Assembly (NCBI RefSeq): GCF_900156435.1
Contig: NZ_FTPQ01000003.1
Location: 558,001 to 622,000, forward strand
Direction of reading: 5' to 3'
Origin: Microbacterium sp. RU1D
Lineage (GTDB): Bacteria; Actinomycetota; Actinomycetes; Actinomycetales; Microbacteriaceae
DNA length: 64,000 nucleotides
Of this stretch, positions 16,295 to 25,563 are shown one piece after another. The first letter of the stretch is position 1. Every line of letters begins with the position of its first letter. Made by a program: the position numbers and the translations under genes. The notes beneath the pieces were generated by a model that saw nothing but the letters and a program-made list of their open reading frames with translations, was not told where the DNA came from and searched no databases.

Positions 16295-17224
16295 GTGGAG
16301 TACTGCCTGTTCACCGAGCCCCAGCAGGGCTTCACCTACGACGACCAGCTCGCCTTCGCGCAATCGGCCGAGCGGCACGGCCTCGACGGCTTCTTCCGGT
16401 CCGACCACTACCTCCGCATGGGCGAGGGCGACCCCCGCCCCGGCCCCACCGACGCCTGGACGACCCTCGCGGGCCTCGCCAGGGAGACCTCCCGCATCCG
16501 GCTCGGCACCCTCGTCTCCTCGGTCACCTATCGCGTGCCCTCGATCCTGGCGATCCAGGTCGCCCAGGTCGACGCCATGTCGGGCGGTCGCGCCGAGCTC
16601 GGCCTCGGCACGGGATGGTTCGAACGCGAGCACGCGGCCTACGGCATCCCGTTCCCGCCCAAGCGGTTCGACCTCCTCGAGGAGCAGCTGCAGGTCGTGA
16701 CGGGCCTCTGGCACACCCCGGATGCCGAGACCTTCAGCTTCGAGGGCGCGCACTACCGGCTCGACGAGGCCCCCGCCCTGCCGAAGCCCGTTCAGGCCCG
16801 CGTGCCCGTCATCGTCGGAGGCGGAGGACCGAAGCGCACCCCCGCGCTGGCCGCGCGCTACGCGACCGAGTTCAACATCGGCTTCGTGCCCGAGGACGTC
16901 GTCGCAGAGAAGTTCGCCGTCGTCCGCGCCGCGTGCGAGGCCATCGACCGCGACCCGGCCACCCTCAAGCTCTCGGTCGCGCTCCCCACGATCGTCGGCC
17001 GCGACGATGCCGAGATCGCGCGTCGCGCGGAAGCCATCGGCCAATCGCGCGAGCAGTTCGACAACGGCGCCAACCTCATTGGGACGCCGGAGCAGATCGC
17101 CGAGAAGGTGGAACGCCTTCAGGCTCTGGGCGCTGAACGCGTGTACTTCCAGCTCATGGACCTTCGCGATGTCGAGCAAGCCGATCTGGTCGGTGCCGGG
17201 GTCCTGCCTCTGCTGCCGCGCTGA
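16295..17224 (+). CDS. LLM-class F420-dependent oxidoreductase
   Basis: A 309-aa luciferase-like monooxygenase-fold protein, probably using coenzyme F420. Segments typical of the F420-dependent group are GFFRSDHYLRMG, RIRLGTLVSSVTYR, GRAELGLGTGWFEREH and PVIVGGGGPKRTPALAARYA. The GTG start follows CCGGAGG. It is 37 nt downstream of the hydrolase gene, so probably in one operon. Substrate unknown. Confidence 0.88.
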   Translation: MEYCLFTEPQQGFTYDDQLAFAQSAERHGLDGFFRSDHYLRMGEGDPRPGPTDAWTTLAGLARETSRIRLGTLVSSVTYRVPSILAIQVAQVDAMSGGRAELGLGTGWFEREHAAYGIPFPPKRFDLLEEQLQVVTGLWHTPDAETFSFEGAHYRLDEAPALPKPVQARVPVIVGGGGPKRTPALAARYATEFNIGFVPEDVVAEKFAVVRAACEAIDRDPATLKLSVALPTIVGRDDAEIARRAEAIGQSREQFDNGANLIGTPEQIAEKVERLQALGAERVYFQLMDLRDVEQADLVGAGVLPLLPR

Positions 17225-17544
17225 CGGCCGTCGGGCGCGGGACGGCCGGGGCGCGGCGGGCGGCGGGCGGTTACGGGAGCGGACGCTGGGCGCTGGGCTT
17301 AGGGCGCGGGCGCTGGGCTTTGGGCGCGGGACCTGGACCGTGAGGCCGCGACGGCGCTGGGCGCTGACGCCAGGACCGGGGCCGTGAGGCTGCGGGGGTG
17401 GGGCGCTGAGCCGTCGAAGCGCGCGGCGGGGCGCGGGTCGCTGAGGACGGGGCGCTGGGCGTTGGGCGCTGACGCCGGGGCGCCGGGCGGTGACGCCGCG
17501 GCGCGGGGCGCCGGGGCGCGGGGCGCCGGGGCGCGGGGCGCTGC
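17225..17544. repeat. G-rich repeat tract between convergent genes
   Basis: These 320 bases hold no gene. The plus strand is very G-rich, with many repeats of GGGCGCTGGGC-like units. At 17501-17543 there is a 15-bp unit, GCGCGGGGCGCCGGG, tandemly present 2.9 times without mismatch. Positions 17403-17422 hold a degenerate copy of the REP-like palindrome (GCGCTGAGCCGTCGAAGCGC). The tract separates the LLM oxidoreductase from tadA and could form quadruplex or hairpin structure. Confidence 0.7.
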
Positions 17545-18006
17545 TCAGCGACGACCCTCGAAGAACGCGCGCAGCTGCGCGGCCGCCCGCTCCTCCTCCA
17601 CGCCGCCGACGACCTCGACGCGATGCGGCAGGCGCCGATCGCGCAAGACGTCGTACATCGATCCGGCGGCACCCGCCTTGGCATCCCACGATCCGAACAC
17701 CACGCGGGGCACGCGGGCCTGCAGGATCGCCCCGGCGCACATGACGCAGGGCTCCAGCGTCACCACGAGCGTGCAGTCGGCGAGGTGCCAGGAGCCGATC
17801 CGGGATGCCGCTTCGCGAAGTGCCATGATCTCGGCGTGCGCGGTGGGGTCGTGCGTGACCTCGCGGAGGTTGCGGCCCTCCCCGATGACGGCGCCCTCCG
17901 CGTCGAGGACCACGGCACCCACCGGCACGTCGCCGTCGCCCTGCGCGGCGTCGGCGAGCGCGAAGGCGCGACGCATCGCGGCGAGGTCGCGATCGGTGGG
18001 CGTCAC
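17545..18006 (-). CDS. tadA: tRNA-specific adenosine deaminase (A34 to I34)
   Basis: A 153-aa zinc deaminase. The catalytic HAE motif ([13 protein letters not shown]) and PCVMC zinc cysteines are intact. It makes inosine at the wobble base of tRNA-Arg(ACG), and such a tRNA gene is present in this window at 52773. GTG start at 18006. It diverges from upp with only 57 bp between starts, a common actinobacterial arrangement. Confidence 0.92.
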   Translation of the reverse strand: MTPTDRDLAAMRRAFALADAAQGDGDVPVGAVVLDAEGAVIGEGRNLREVTHDPTAHAEIMALREAASRIGSWHLADCTLVVTLEPCVMCAGAILQARVPRVVFGSWDAKAGAAGSMYDVLRDRRLPHRVEVVGGVEEERAAAQLRAFFEGRR

Positions 18007-18063
18007 GGGGGCTCCGGAGAACGAGGGCTGAGGCGCGCGGGGGAAGCGGTTAGCCTTGAGCCT

Positions 18064-18696
18064 ATGCGTGTCCACGTCGCCGACCACCCCCTCATCACCC
18101 ACAAGCTCACGGTGCTGCGTGACGTGCAGACGTCGTCGCCGGTGTTCCGCCAGCTGACGGAAGAGCTCGTGACGCTCCTCGCCTACGAGGCGACCCGGAA
18201 CGTCCGCGTCGACCCCATCGAGATCCAGACGCCCGTCACCACCACGATGGGGGTCAAGATCAGCGAGCCGCGCCCGATCGTCGTCCCGATTCTGCGCGCG
18301 GGTCTCGGCATGCTCGAGGGCATGGTCAAGCTCCTCCCCACCGCCGAGGTCGGCTTCCTGGGCATGGTGCGCGATGAGGAGACCTTCGAGCCCACCACGT
18401 ACGCCGAGCGTCTGCCCGACGATCTCAGCGACCGCCAGTGCTTCGTCCTCGACCCGATGCTCGCCACGGGCGGGTCGCTCGGCGCGGCCATCAAGTTCTT
18501 GTTCGCGCGCGGCGCGCAGGACGTCACCGCGATCTGCCTGCTCGGCGCCCCCGAGGGTGTCGCCGCGATCGAGAAGCAGGTGGAGGGTCACGACGTGACG
18601 CTCGTTCTCGGCGCCGTCGACGAGCGACTGAACGAGAAGGGGTACATCGTGCCCGGACTCGGCGACGCGGGCGACCGCCTCTACGGAACGGCCTGA
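18064..18696 (+). CDS. upp: Uracil phosphoribosyltransferase
   Basis: A 210-aa enzyme converting uracil and PRPP to UMP in pyrimidine salvage. It contains [12 protein letters not shown], the PRPP-binding loop [15 protein letters not shown], and the C-terminal uracil-binding [18 protein letters not shown] lies 7 nt before the ATG, so the message is probably leaderless. A 10-bp hairpin overlaps its stop codon. Confidence 0.95.
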   Translation: MRVHVADHPLITHKLTVLRDVQTSSPVFRQLTEELVTLLAYEATRNVRVDPIEIQTPVTTTMGVKISEPRPIVVPILRAGLGMLEGMVKLLPTAEVGFLGMVRDEETFEPTTYAERLPDDLSDRQCFVLDPMLATGGSLGAAIKFLFARGAQDVTAICLLGAPEGVAAIEKQVEGHDVTLVLGAVDERLNEKGYIVPGLGDAGDRLYGTA

Positions 18697-18716
18697 CGCC
18701 GCCCTTCGGCGTCAGG
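18692..18716. terminator. Bidirectional hairpin covering two stop codons
   Basis: A perfect 10-bp stem, CCTGACGCCG with CGGCGTCAGG, around a 5-nt loop. The left arm includes the upp stop and the right arm includes the stop of the convergent nuclease-helicase gene. Confidence 0.6.
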
Positions 18717-21700
18717 CGTCGGCGCCCACCAGCCGCGCGAACGCGCTGAGGCGCGCGACCCCCTCCGGCGTACGCGGGAGGTCGTCCAGCAATGCGGGCG
18801 ACGACACCACGTAGGCCGCCTGCATCGCGCGCGAGATCGCGACGTTGATGCGGTTACGCAGCAGCAGGAACTCGAGGCCGCGCGGCGCGTCCCGACCGGA
18901 TGACGCCGCCAGGGTGAGGATCGCGACGACCGCCTCCTTCCCCTGGAACCGGTCGACGGTTCCGACGGGCACCTCGCCGTAGCCCGCCGCCGCCAGGGCC
19001 TCCTCGACGGCGACCTGCTGGGCGTTGTAGGGCGTGATGACGATGATGTCGTCGGGGCGGAGTACTCGCGGTGGCTCGATCGTCGCGGAATCGCCGGCTC
19101 CCCCCTCGGCGCCGATCCATTCGCGACCAACGAGGTCGGCCACGATGCGCACGACCTCGTCGGCCTCTTCATGGGACGCCGTGGCGTTGCCCCGGTGCGG
19201 CACCGGACGCACGTGGACGCCCGGGTCGATACCGTCGAGCCGGCGGAGCGCCGTGGACGGATGCGCCGCGAGGCGCCCCTCGTACGACAGGCGCGAGACC
19301 GGCTCCGCGACCGCGGGGTGCATACGGCGGGTGCGCGCGAGGAAGTACCCCAACTCGGCGGGAACAACCTCGGCCCCGTCGATGATCCAGCCGAGCGCCG
19401 ACGTGTCGACGGGCTCGGGATGCGTTCCCTGACTCACCTGCGGGAGCTGTTGGGGGTCGCCGAGCAGGAGCAGACGGGTCGCCGCGAGGGACACCGCGAT
19501 GGTCGAGGCCAGCGAGAACTGCCCCGCTTCGTCGATGACCAGCAGGTCGAGACTGCCGCGAGGGATGCGCGCCTCGTGGCTGAAATCCCAGGCCGTGCCG
19601 CCGACGACGAAGCCGTGCTCGGCGTTCTCGGCGGTGAAGGCGGCGACGCCGTTCTTGGGGAGCACCGTGAACGCGTGAGTGGCACCCGGATCTTTCGGCG
19701 CCTTGCCGACTCGGGATGCCGGGACGCCCGCCGCGATCACCCGGTCGAGCATGTGCTCGATCGTCGCGTGCGATTGAGCGACCACTCCCACTCGGAAGCC
19801 GCGTTCGGCGACCAGCCGCGCGATGACGTGCGATCCGACGTAGGTCTTGCCCGTGCCGGGGGGACCCTGCACCGCGAGGTAGCTGTGGTCGAGGTCGGCG
19901 ACGCTGCGGGCGATCGCCGTGACCTCGTCGTCGCCGTCGATCCCCGCGAGCGCCGTCACCGGGGCGAGGGCACCGGACAGGGTGCGCGGGGGTACTCGGC
20001 GCAGGATGTCGGCCGCGGGTCCGTCGGGGATGCGCGGCGCGGCGGCGAGCACTGCATCGGCCCACGCGTCGATCGCCTTCTGCTGATTGCCCGCCCTCGG
20101 CGGGGCGGGCGGGGTGAGGGCGAGCGGAAGCTCGTCCCACGTGACGCCGTCGGCCGCGATCTCCTCGATGACCACGCCGTCGTCGAGGACCTCTCGCACG
20201 GTGACGCGACGGGCACCGTGAATCCAACGCGGGCGCGTCTCGAGCGGGAACGGCGCCGGGAGGTCGTAGACGGCGAAGGGCTCGGCATCCGGACTCACCC
20301 GTGTGCCGGGGGCGAGCTCGCCGCGCAGCTCGACCAAGCGCCTCTCGGAGCCGCGCCCCGACTCCGCGATGTGCCACTCGGCCACCACCCGCGAGCGCGC
20401 CGCGTCGACGACGATCACGTCGCGCGTCTCCTCCCACACCGACAACGGCTCGCGCAGGCGCAGGAAGTGGGTGGCCCAGTAGGTCTTCTCTTCGCGCGGG
20501 TAGTAATCGATCGCGGCGGCCGCGAGCCGCAGCGCGGTGGCGTCGGGCTCGGACGCGTCGGCAGCCCACCGCTGCAATGCCGTCGCGCGCGGCGAGGGCT
20601 CGTACGCCTGCTCGTCGGGCTCGGCGCTGCGGGAGGGCACGGCGCCGGTCTCGCGCGCACGATCGACCAGCCAGTCGCGCAGGCGCCGGGTGGAGACGCA
20701 GTCGTAGCGGTTGTAGTCGGCGAGGTCGTCGAGCACGCGCTGGGCGCCCGCAGCGTCGCCATCGGCGGCCAGAGCCCGCGCCTCGACGTACTTGACGATG
20801 GAATCGTCGCCGCGCTGGACGTCGCTCGTGCGCACCTCGTCACCCATGTAGAGCGGCTCGAGCTTCTTGATGGAGTACGACCGCGACCCCACGCGCAGCG
20901 CGCGGCGGACCACCGGATACAGGTCGACGAAGACGCCGTCGCGCAGGAGCCGGTCGACGTCGGCCTCGCGCACGCCGTAGCGGGCCGCCATCGTCAGCAG
21001 ATGCGTCGGTTCGTAGGGGGCGTAGTGGTAGATGTGCATGCCCGGGTACTGCTGACGACGAAGGGCGACCATGTCGAGGAACCGCTCGAGGGCCACGCGT
21101 TCTTCGTCGAACGTGTGAGCCCAGAGGGCGCCGTAGGTCTCGCGGCTGTCGATCCAGCCGAACAGGTAGTCGATGCCCCACTGCTCGCCGGCGCCCTCGG
21201 TGTAGAGCGGGTCGCCCTCGAAGTCGAAGAACAGGTCGCCGTGATCGGGCCGGGGCAGCACGCCGAGCGACTTCGGCGCGACCACCTCGAACGTCGGGAC
21301 GGCGTGGAGGAAAACCTCGTCGCCGGGCACGCCCGCCGGGCTCTCGAGCTGCAACCGCGCCTGTGTGCGCAACGAGGTGAACGTGTCGGCGCTCATGGCG
21401 GGCGGCGCCTGGGTCGCGAGGGCCAGGTCGTCGATGGTCGACATGCCGGCCGCGCGCAGGCGCTCGCGCTGCACCGGACGCATGCCCGCCACGAGCAGCA
21501 GATCGCGCTGGGCGACCACCTCGAGCTCGCATGTGGCGCAGCGGCCGCACGCGACGATGTCGAGATCGCCTCGCCGGTCGCCCCAGGCGATCACCTCGCC
21601 CTCGACCCCGCGCGCGATGTCGCGATCAGCGATCAGCGCGCGCAGACGCGCGCGACGCAACGCGAACACCGGGAGCAGGTCGTCGACCCGGTGCGTGCTC

Positions 21701-22254
21701 GTCGTGCCGTCGCCGAGCAGCAGCTGCACCTCGTCGGATCGCGGCACCCCCAGGCGGTCGAGCTGATCGACGTAGGCCGCCAGCTGCATGAGAGCCGTGA
21801 CGCGCGCCCGACGCGCGAGCTTGGTGTCCTGCACGATCCACGGACGGATGCCGTCGGCATCCCTCCCGTCGGAGCGCACGAGGAAGTCGGCGAAGCCGAC
21901 GAACTCGGCGGTCGAGAAGGCGGCCTGATAGACGACCTCGGCGGTGGGGTCGGCGAGGGCCGCGTCGGTGAGGCGCACCGCCTCGGCGAGAGCCGCAGCG
22001 TCGGACGAACGGGCGGCGGGGATCTCGCGCACCGCGTCGCCGAAGCGGGCGCGGTAGTCGTCGAGGACGCGGAGTTCATGGGCGGTGCCGAGACGCGCGG
22101 CGCGTTCGAGCGTGGCGTCTTCCGGGTCGTCGACGGGGGCAATCCGCCCGAGCTTCGCGTCGATGGCCCGCAGCCAGGCGAACTCGCACTCGGCCGCCGC
22201 CTTGAGATCGCTGGCGCTCCAGACGACCCGACCGTCTTGCTCGATGTACCGCAT
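18712..22254 (-). CDS. TM0106-family RecB-like nuclease / RNase H-like / SF1 helicase fusion
   Basis: A 1180-aa fusion. Residues 1-300 are a RecB-like (PD-(D/E)xK) nuclease module, with a Cys near residue 23 and a CGRCATC cluster near residue 250 that could bind Fe-S. Around residue 341, DLFFDFEGDP starts an RNase-H-like 3'-5' exonuclease domain, closed by DYNRYDCVSTRRLRDWL. From about 795 there is a DNA2/UPF1-type SF1 helicase: GPPGTGKT, LLVIDEAGQ, LLGDPQQLPQV, GTVDRFQGKE and NVAISRA. A DNA or RNA processing role is likely, but the pathway is unknown. TAGCGT lies 8 nt before the ATG. Confidence 0.9.
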   Translation of the reverse strand: MRYIEQDGRVVWSASDLKAAAECEFAWLRAIDAKLGRIAPVDDPEDATLERAARLGTAHELRVLDDYRARFGDAVREIPAARSSDAAALAEAVRLTDAALADPTAEVVYQAAFSTAEFVGFADFLVRSDGRDADGIRPWIVQDTKLARRARVTALMQLAAYVDQLDRLGVPRSDEVQLLLGDGTTSTHRVDDLLPVFALRRARLRALIADRDIARGVEGEVIAWGDRRGDLDIVACGRCATCELEVVAQRDLLLVAGMRPVQRERLRAAGMSTIDDLALATQAPPAMSADTFTSLRTQARLQLESPAGVPGDEVFLHAVPTFEVVAPKSLGVLPRPDHGDLFFDFEGDPLYTEGAGEQWGIDYLFGWIDSRETYGALWAHTFDEERVALERFLDMVALRRQQYPGMHIYHYAPYEPTHLLTMAARYGVREADVDRLLRDGVFVDLYPVVRRALRVGSRSYSIKKLEPLYMGDEVRTSDVQRGDDSIVKYVEARALAADGDAAGAQRVLDDLADYNRYDCVSTRRLRDWLVDRARETGAVPSRSAEPDEQAYEPSPRATALQRWAADASEPDATALRLAAAAIDYYPREEKTYWATHFLRLREPLSVWEETRDVIVVDAARSRVVAEWHIAESGRGSERRLVELRGELAPGTRVSPDAEPFAVYDLPAPFPLETRPRWIHGARRVTVREVLDDGVVIEEIAADGVTWDELPLALTPPAPPRAGNQQKAIDAWADAVLAAAPRIPDGPAADILRRVPPRTLSGALAPVTALAGIDGDDEVTAIARSVADLDHSYLAVQGPPGTGKTYVGSHVIARLVAERGFRVGVVAQSHATIEHMLDRVIAAGVPASRVGKAPKDPGATHAFTVLPKNGVAAFTAENAEHGFVVGGTAWDFSHEARIPRGSLDLLVIDEAGQFSLASTIAVSLAATRLLLLGDPQQLPQVSQGTHPEPVDTSALGWIIDGAEVVPAELGYFLARTRRMHPAVAEPVSRLSYEGRLAAHPSTALRRLDGIDPGVHVRPVPHRGNATASHEEADEVVRIVADLVGREWIGAEGGAGDSATIEPPRVLRPDDIIVITPYNAQQVAVEEALAAAGYGEVPVGTVDRFQGKEAVVAILTLAASSGRDAPRGLEFLLLRNRINVAISRAMQAAYVVSSPALLDDLPRTPEGVARLSAFARLVGADA

Positions 22255-22364
22255 GGTGTCCCACGCTAATCGCGACCTCCGACATCGGGTCACCGGCATC
22301 CACAGGCGGCTCCGTGATGCAAGCCCGCTGACACGCTGTCGGACGGGCCTGACAGACTGGTGGC

Positions 22365-24425
22365 GTGATCACCGATCTGCCGTTCGAGAGCGTGTACCGG
22401 CACGGGTTCGCGCGCGTCGCCGCCTGCACGATCCCCGTCGCGGTGGCGGACCCCGCCACCAACGTCGACGCCGTGCTGGCCTCCGCCCGGGCCTGTCACG
22501 ATGAGGGCGTCGCCGTCGCCGTCTTCCCCGAGCTGTGCCTCACCGGGTACGCGATCGACGATCTCGTGATGCAGGATCCGCTGCTCGACGCCGTCGAGGC
22601 AGCCCTCGACCGGCTCGTCGCGGCCTCAGCCGATCTGCTCCCCGTCCTGCTCGTGGGGGCACCGCTGCGCCACGGCAACCGCCTGTTCAACTGCGCCGTG
22701 GTCGTCCACCGCGGACGGGTCCTCGGCGTGGCGCCGAAGTCGTACCTGCCGACGTATCGCGAGTTCTACGAGCATCGCTGGTATGCGCGCGGCGACGACC
22801 AGGCGGGACAGGTCATCTCGGTCGCCGGTCGGAGCGCCCCGTTCGGCCCCGACCTGCTGTTCGAGGCGGTCGATGTGCCGGGACTGACCGTGCACGCCGA
22901 GGTGTGCGAGGACGTGTGGGTCCCGGTGCCCCCGTCGTCGGCCGCGGCTCTGGCCGGGGCGACCGTCCTCGCCAACCTCTCCGGCAGCCCCATCACGATC
23001 GGCCGGGCCGACGACCGCACGCTCCTGTCGCAGTCGCAGTCTCTGCGCTGCCTCGCCGCATACGTCTACGCGGCGGCCGGCCAGGGCGAGTCGACCAACG
23101 ACGTGTCGTGGGACGGCCAGACCATGATCTACGAGGGCGGGCAACTGCTGGCCACGACCGAGCGCTTCCCCGACGGCCCCCGCCGCAGCGTCGCCGACGT
23201 CGATCTCGACCGCTTGCGTCAGGACCGCCTCCGACAGGGCACCTTCGACGACAACCGGCGCACGGTGAACCCGGTCTTCCGTACCATTCCGTTCGAGCTG
23301 GTACCGCCCACGACCGACATCGGGCTGCGGCGCGCCCTCGACCGCTTCCCGTTCGTCCCCGACGACCCCGCGCGCCTGGCCCAGGACTGCTACGAGGCCT
23401 TCAACATCCAGGTGTCAGGTCTGGTGCAACGTCTCGAGGCGATCGGCCGGCCCCGCCCCGTGCTCGGCGTGAGTGGCGGTTTGGACTCCACCCACGCGCT
23501 GCTCGTCATCGCCCGCGCCATGGATCGCATGGGTCGTCCGCGCAGCGACATCCTCGCCTACACGCTGCCGGGATTCGCGACCAGCGACAAGACGAAGAAG
23601 AACGCGATCGCCCTCGCCGAGGCCGTCGGAGCGACGATCGAGGAGATCGACATCCGCCCGGCGGCATCCGAGATGCTCTCGCGCATGGGGCATCCCTTCG
23701 CCGCGGGTGAACCGGTGCACGACGTGACCTTCGAGAACGTGCAGGCGGGTCTGCGCACCGACTACCTGTTCCGCCTGGCGAACATGCACGGCGGCATCGT
23801 CGTCGGCACGGGCGACCTCTCCGAGATCGCGCTCGGATGGTCGACCTACGGCGTCGGCGACCAGATGAGCCACTACTCCGTGAACCCCGGAGTGCCGAAG
23901 ACCCTCATCCAGCACGTCATCCGCTGGGTCATCGGCTCGGGCGAGTTGAGCGCCGAGACGGTCACGGTGCTGCAGGCGGTGCTCGACACCGAGATCAGTC
24001 CCGAGCTCGTGCCCGCCGGCCAGGACGGCCGCATGCAGTCCACCGAGGACCGCATCGGCCCCTACAACCTGCACGACTTCACGCTGTACCACGTGATGCG
24101 CTTCGGCTTCCGCCCCTCGAAGATCGCCTTCCTCGCCGCGCACGCCTGGTCCGATCCGGATGCCGGGTCCTGGCCTCCGGGCTATCCCGAGGGTGAGCGA
24201 CCGTCGTACGACCTCGTCACCGTCGCGAAATGGCTCGAGGTCTTCCTGACGCGTTTCTTCGGATTCGCGCAGTTCAAGCGCTCCGCGATCCCGAACGGAC
24301 CGAAGGTGTCACCCGCGGGATCGCTCTCGCCGCGCGGAGACTGGCGGGCACCCTCCGATGGGAACGCCCGGGCATGGCTGGCGGAGCTGCACGCGGCCGT
24401 CCCCCGGGCCTTCACCGACGATTGA
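22365..24425 (+). CDS. nadE: Glutamine-dependent NAD+ synthetase
   Basis: A 686-aa two-domain enzyme for the last step of NAD synthesis. The N-terminal nitrilase-like glutaminase shows FPELCLTGY (Glu), APKSYLPTYREFYEHRW (Lys) and AEVCEDVWVP (Cys). The C-terminal synthetase has the P-loop VSGGLDST and GTGDLSEIALGWSTYGVGD. Length matches the actinobacterial form. The GTG start is 6 nt after CAGACT. It diverges from the nuclease-helicase gene. Confidence 0.95.
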   Translation: MITDLPFESVYRHGFARVAACTIPVAVADPATNVDAVLASARACHDEGVAVAVFPELCLTGYAIDDLVMQDPLLDAVEAALDRLVAASADLLPVLLVGAPLRHGNRLFNCAVVVHRGRVLGVAPKSYLPTYREFYEHRWYARGDDQAGQVISVAGRSAPFGPDLLFEAVDVPGLTVHAEVCEDVWVPVPPSSAAALAGATVLANLSGSPITIGRADDRTLLSQSQSLRCLAAYVYAAAGQGESTNDVSWDGQTMIYEGGQLLATTERFPDGPRRSVADVDLDRLRQDRLRQGTFDDNRRTVNPVFRTIPFELVPPTTDIGLRRALDRFPFVPDDPARLAQDCYEAFNIQVSGLVQRLEAIGRPRPVLGVSGGLDSTHALLVIARAMDRMGRPRSDILAYTLPGFATSDKTKKNAIALAEAVGATIEEIDIRPAASEMLSRMGHPFAAGEPVHDVTFENVQAGLRTDYLFRLANMHGGIVVGTGDLSEIALGWSTYGVGDQMSHYSVNPGVPKTLIQHVIRWVIGSGELSAETVTVLQAVLDTEISPELVPAGQDGRMQSTEDRIGPYNLHDFTLYHVMRFGFRPSKIAFLAAHAWSDPDAGSWPPGYPEGERPSYDLVTVAKWLEVFLTRFFGFAQFKRSAIPNGPKVSPAGSLSPRGDWRAPSDGNARAWLAELHAAVPRAFTDD

Positions 24426-24437
24426 CGCGAAGCCGGC

Positions 24438-24935
24438 TCACCAGCCCATCGATCCCGGAACGCCCTTGAACGGGCCAGCCAGGTCACTGGTCACCCAGCC
24501 GCCGTAGAAGCCGCCCGGCTGCGGCTGCACGACCTCGCCGCCCAGGATGCACCGGTCCATCGGCCCGGCGTAGACGGCGACCCGGTCGTGGAGGATCTCG
24601 TACCCCGGCATCGGGTGCGGGTAGTTCCACGCGGCGCGCGGGGCCAGCGCTCCCCCGCCGCCGCGGACGTCGAAGTAGCGTGCGCCGCCCTTGAACTCGC
24701 AGAACGACGCTCCCTCACCGAGGGTCAGCGCATCGCCGAACGCCGCGATGGGCAGGTAGTAGACCGGCGGGTGGCTGGTCTCGAGCACGCGCACCACGTC
24801 ATCGGTGTCGGCGATCCGCACGCCGCCGAAGTCGATCTGCGCGCGTTTGCGCACCCGCTCGACGCGAGGCGGCCGCGGGTAGTCCCACACGGACTCCTGG
24901 CCGGGGCGGACGGGATCGGGAACGGGACGCACCAT
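24438..24935 (-). CDS. DUF427 domain protein
   Basis: A 165-aa DUF427 protein: VWDYPRPPRVERVRKRAQI, then VRVLETSHPPVYYLP, CEFKGGARYFDV and AAWNYPHPMPGYEILHDRVAVYAG. These are the conserved segments of the family, a small beta fold of unknown function. Two ATGs are available 6 nt apart. TAGCGT ends exactly before the first, so the second (24935) fits the 6-nt spacing seen at other leaderless genes here. Confidence 0.87.
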   Translation of the reverse strand: MVRPVPDPVRPGQESVWDYPRPPRVERVRKRAQIDFGGVRIADTDDVVRVLETSHPPVYYLPIAAFGDALTLGEGASFCEFKGGARYFDVRGGGGALAPRAAWNYPHPMPGYEILHDRVAVYAGPMDRCILGGEVVQPQPGGFYGGWVTSDLAGPFKGVPGSMGW

Positions 24936-25027
24936 GCGCATACGCTACGCCGGGGGAAGCCGGGGTGGGCCCGATCGGCTCAGGATCCGCACAGCTTTTC
25001 GGTAGCCTGGGGGGGGAGGGGGACAGC

Positions 25028-25225
25028 GTGAGCGATCAGAAGACGACAGACGTCGATCGGCGGTACCGGGTGTACCAGATCGGCGGCATCGTGCTGGCCG
25101 TGCTGTTCCTCGCCCTCGGCGTGGCCGCGTTCCTCGCCGGGGGCGGACCGATCATCGCCGCCATCGCCGTCATCGGAGGTCTCGCCGTGCTCATCGTCTC
25201 GATCGTGATGATGGTGCGCTCGTGA
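25028..25225 (+). CDS. Small two-span membrane protein
   Basis: A 65-aa protein with a short charged N-terminus (SDQKTTDVDRRYRVY) and two hydrophobic segments: IGGIVLAVLFLALGVAAFLA and PIIAAIAVIGGLAVLIVSIV. The GTG at 25028 follows a strong GGGGGAGGGGG ribosome site. TAGCCT at 25003 is a likely -10. The next small gene overlaps its stop. Family not recognised. Confidence 0.75.
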   Translation: MSDQKTTDVDRRYRVYQIGGIVLAVLFLALGVAAFLAGGGPIIAAIAVIGGLAVLIVSIVMMVRS

Positions 25226-25362
25226 GCGCGCCCGAGGGTCCCTCCGGCGACGGCAAGAAGAAGTACCCCGCCGGAACCGTCGTCATCTGGATCGCCGGAG
25301 CCGGCATCGGCCTGTGGCTCCTGATCAGCGGACTCATCGGCATCCTGTCCGGCGGAAGCTGA
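25222..25362 (+). CDS. Very small single-span membrane protein
   Basis: A 46-aa reading frame starting with a GTG that overlaps the previous stop. It reads SAPEGPSGDGKKKYPAGTV, followed by one membrane span (VIWIAGAGIGLWLLISGLIG) and ILSGGS. Translational coupling to the upstream two-span protein and a clear membrane segment support it as real. No family recognised. Confidence 0.65.
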   Translation: MSAPEGPSGDGKKKYPAGTVVIWIAGAGIGLWLLISGLIGILSGGS

Positions 25363-25373
25363 CCCGCGCGTCG

Positions 25374-25530
25374 CAAAAGCTCCTCGGCCGCAGCGCGGCG
25401 GGGAATGCGCTCGGGCGCGCGCCGGGGAAAGCCCTCGGCCGCGGCGCCGCGTGAATGGGCTCGGGCGCGCGTCGGGGAAAGTCGCGCGGGCGCGCGTCGC
25501 GGGAATGCGCGGGAGCACGCGCTGTTGTCC
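25374..25530. repeat. 50-bp imperfect tandem repeat
   Basis: The element GAATG-sGCTCGGGCGCGCG-yCGGGGAAAG recurs with a period of exactly 50 bp (GAATG at 25403, 25453, 25503). The part GAAAGCCCTCGGCCGCGGCG also has a preceding degenerate copy at 25374. About three copies lie upstream of the aldo/keto reductase. They are not CRISPR-like because there are no unique spacers. Confidence 0.65.
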
Positions 25531-25563
25531 TCCAGGTCACTCGACCTCTGCAGAAAGGGCATC

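Noticed and set aside
25374..25530. CRISPR-like array
   Set aside because: The 50-bp units follow one another without distinct spacers, there are only about three, and no cas genes are present.
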